Below, piece by piece: positions 62,834-64,000 of a stretch of DNA of 64,000 bases. How positions within the stretch are numbered: the stretch's first letter is position 1; each line of letters begins with the position of its first letter. This stretch comes from CAWCQC01 sp963819905 (GTDB taxonomy: Bacteria > Actinomycetota > Thermoleophilia > Gaiellales > Gaiellaceae). The DNA lies in contig CAWFXP010000005.1 in assembly GCA_963819905.1 (NCBI GenBank), positions 1-64,000 of the forward strand. Reading direction: 5' to 3'. Made by a program: the position numbers and the translations under genes. The notes below the pieces were generated by a model. It made no database searches. It was not told where the DNA came from and saw only the letters and a list, made by a program, of their open reading frames with translations.

Positions 62834-63727
62834 TCAGACGCGCAGGAAGCGCCGCAAGGTGATCCCGGAGCCGAGCGCCCCGAGCAGCAGGCCCGCGGCG
62901 ACGAGGATCAGCGCCACGATCCCGAAGCTCCACGCGTGGACGTCGTCACCGGCGTTCTTGATCGTGTCGCTGAAGATCGCGGGCAGCGCGGCCTCACGGC
63001 CGATGAAGAGCAGAACCACGGCCAGCACGCTCCCGACCAGTCCGCAGATGAGGCCTTCGAGCATGAACGGGCCGCGGACGAACCAGTTCGACGCTCCGAC
63101 GAGCTTCATGACCTCGATCTCGCGGCGTCTCGAGAAGATCGAGAGCCTGATCGTGTTCGCGATGAGGATGATCGACGCGACGAGCAGGAGGAACGAGGCG
63201 ATCAGGAAGACGATCTCGATGATTCCCGCCACCTTGAGGATCTGGTCGGTCTTGCGCTTCGCGTAGTCCACCTTCTCGACGCCCGCGGGCAGCGGCTCGA
63301 GCCGCTCGGCGATCAGCTCGGAATCCTCGGCCACCTTGGGCGTCACCTCGTAGGCATCCGGAAGCGGGTTGCCGACCAGGTTCGCGGTCAGCTCGGGCGT
63401 CTGCTCCTTCATCCGCCGGAGTGCCTCGTCACGCGAGACGAAGACCACGGACTTGACCTCCGGCATGGCGACGAGCTTCTCCTTGACCGCGTTGATCTGC
63501 TTCGGCTTCGCATAGGTGTCGCACAGGAGAGGCGTGCAGAAGAAGACCTTGACGACGACCTCCTTCTTCACGTGGTCGGTCCACGAGACCACCCAGGAGC
63601 CGAGCGCGATGAACAGACCGAGCAGAAACATGCCGATCAGGACCGTCATCGTCGCGGCGATGGTGGTCGACAGGTTCGCGAAGATCGAGCGGGTCGCCTC
63701 GCTCACGAACAGCTTGACCTGCTCCAC
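62834..63727 (-). CDS. ftsX: Cell division permease FtsX
   Basis: 297 residues. One N-terminal helix (STTIAATMTVLIGMFLLGLF), an extracytoplasmic domain with a cysteine pair (VFFCTPLLCDTY), and three further helices in the C-terminal MacB/FtsX core (RREIEVMKLVGASNWFVRGP). With FtsE it activates peptidoglycan hydrolases at the septum. GTG 63727 follows GGTGAG and starts 7 bases after the ftsE stop; a longer start at 63766 would overlap ftsE by 32 bases. Confidence 0.92.
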   Translation of the reverse strand: MEQVKLFVSEATRSIFANLSTTIAATMTVLIGMFLLGLFIALGSWVVSWTDHVKKEVVVKVFFCTPLLCDTYAKPKQINAVKEKLVAMPEVKSVVFVSRDEALRRMKEQTPELTANLVGNPLPDAYEVTPKVAEDSELIAERLEPLPAGVEKVDYAKRKTDQILKVAGIIEIVFLIASFLLLVASIILIANTIRLSIFSRRREIEVMKLVGASNWFVRGPFMLEGLICGLVGSVLAVVLLFIGREAALPAIFSDTIKNAGDDVHAWSFGIVALILVAAGLLLGALGSGITLRRFLRV

Positions 63728-63734
63728 TAGGCGC

Positions 63735-64000
63735 TCACCACGCGTAGCCTCCGCGTCGCTCGTCACGGGCCAGATGGCCCTCGTCGAGCGCGATCACGCG
63801 GCGGCGCATCTTGTCGACCATCTCGCGGTCGTGCGTGGCCATGACGATCGTCGTGCCGGTCTGGTTGATGCGGTAGAGCAGCTGCATGATCCCAACCGAC
63901 GTGTCGGGATCGAGGTTTCCGGTCGGCTCGTCGCAGATGAGAAGGGGCGGGTGATTCACGAACGCGCGGGCGATCGAGACCCGCTGCTGCTCGCCGCCCG
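63735..64000 (-). CDS. ftsE: Cell division ATPase FtsE, 5' part outside window
   Basis: The 3' 88 codons are present. The ABC signature GGEQQRVSIARAF, Walker B LLICDEPTGNLDP, the H-loop MATHDREMVDKMRRRV and the C terminus RRGGYAW are visible. FtsE powers FtsX. The gene is cut by the window end. Confidence 0.93.
   Translation of the reverse strand, partial: GGEQQRVSIARAFVNHPPLLICDEPTGNLDPDTSVGIMQLLYRINQTGTTIVMATHDREMVDKMRRRVIALDEGHLARDERRGGYAW

Overview
This is strongly GC-rich bacterial chromosome with short gaps, many 4-base start/stop overlaps (ATGA, GTGA) and frequent GTG or TTG starts. The gene set points to an actinobacterial lineage outside the classical mycolata, most likely class Thermoleophilia (Gaiella/Solirubrobacter type). 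The grounds are RNase J plus RNase Y plus PNPase together, a RodZ-like HTH protein beside cinA, a complete succinylase-type diaminopimelate (DAP) route, and a tmRNA tag ending LALAA. That placement is inference. No rRNA, tRNA, CRISPR array, IS element, prophage or replication origin was seen. No gene-free stretch exceeds 300 bases.

Layout. 0.2-5.5 kb: a surface-polysaccharide-type patch (methyltransferase, GT4 glycosyltransferase, large membrane protein) and a secreted metallophosphoesterase, several of them frameshifted. 5.5-10.4 kb: two sigma-70 factors around a PHP-type phosphatase, an HNH-repeat DNA-binding protein and a sulfotransferase. 10.5-16.5 kb: gatD, Nudix, dut, hflX, then dapE-dapC-dapD on the + strand. 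16.5-46.4 kb: a long minus-strand housekeeping super-operon. In transcription order it is rimP-nusA-ylxR-infB-ylxP-rbfA-nrnA-truB-ribF, then rpsO-pnp-GGR-M16 protease-dapB-dapA-rnj-orf-ftsK-orf-rodZ-cinA-thpR-recA-recX-rny-miaB-miaA-dapF. A gamma-glutamyltransferase-like gene is inserted on the opposite strand between ribF and rpsO. 46.5-53.5 kb: dtd, an L,D-transpeptidase, cupin-TPR, SGNH hydrolase, PH-domain and PQQ-type sugar dehydrogenase genes. 53.6-58.6 kb: citrate synthase, a cNMP/thioredoxin-fold/flavoprotein fusion, and a SnoaL-cupin-TetR islet. 58.7-64 kb: ftsE-ftsX-ctp-rnr-smpB-ssrA in transcription order, with ftsE cut by the window end.

The genes form three working sets. One is translation and RNA turnover (NusA, IF-2, RbfA, RimP, TruB, S15, PNPase, RNases J, Y and R, SmpB/tmRNA, MiaA/MiaB). 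The second is lysine/peptidoglycan precursor synthesis (all of dapA-F except the common early steps, plus GatD and an L,D-transpeptidase). The third is division and recombination (FtsK, FtsE/X, RecA/RecX, CinA).

Data quality matters here. At least a dozen otherwise sound genes carry single-base frameshifts, densest between about 31.3 and 42.1 kb, and most are repaired by removing one base. I read these as consensus errors, not decay, and annotate the genes across the shifts. I found no convincing new multi-gene system. The most unusual items are a long hairpin element at 47.0-47.2 kb, a DapF with serines at both catalytic-cysteine positions, a flavoprotein fusion lacking its redox cysteines, and an HNH-repeat protein tied to a sigma-factor gene.
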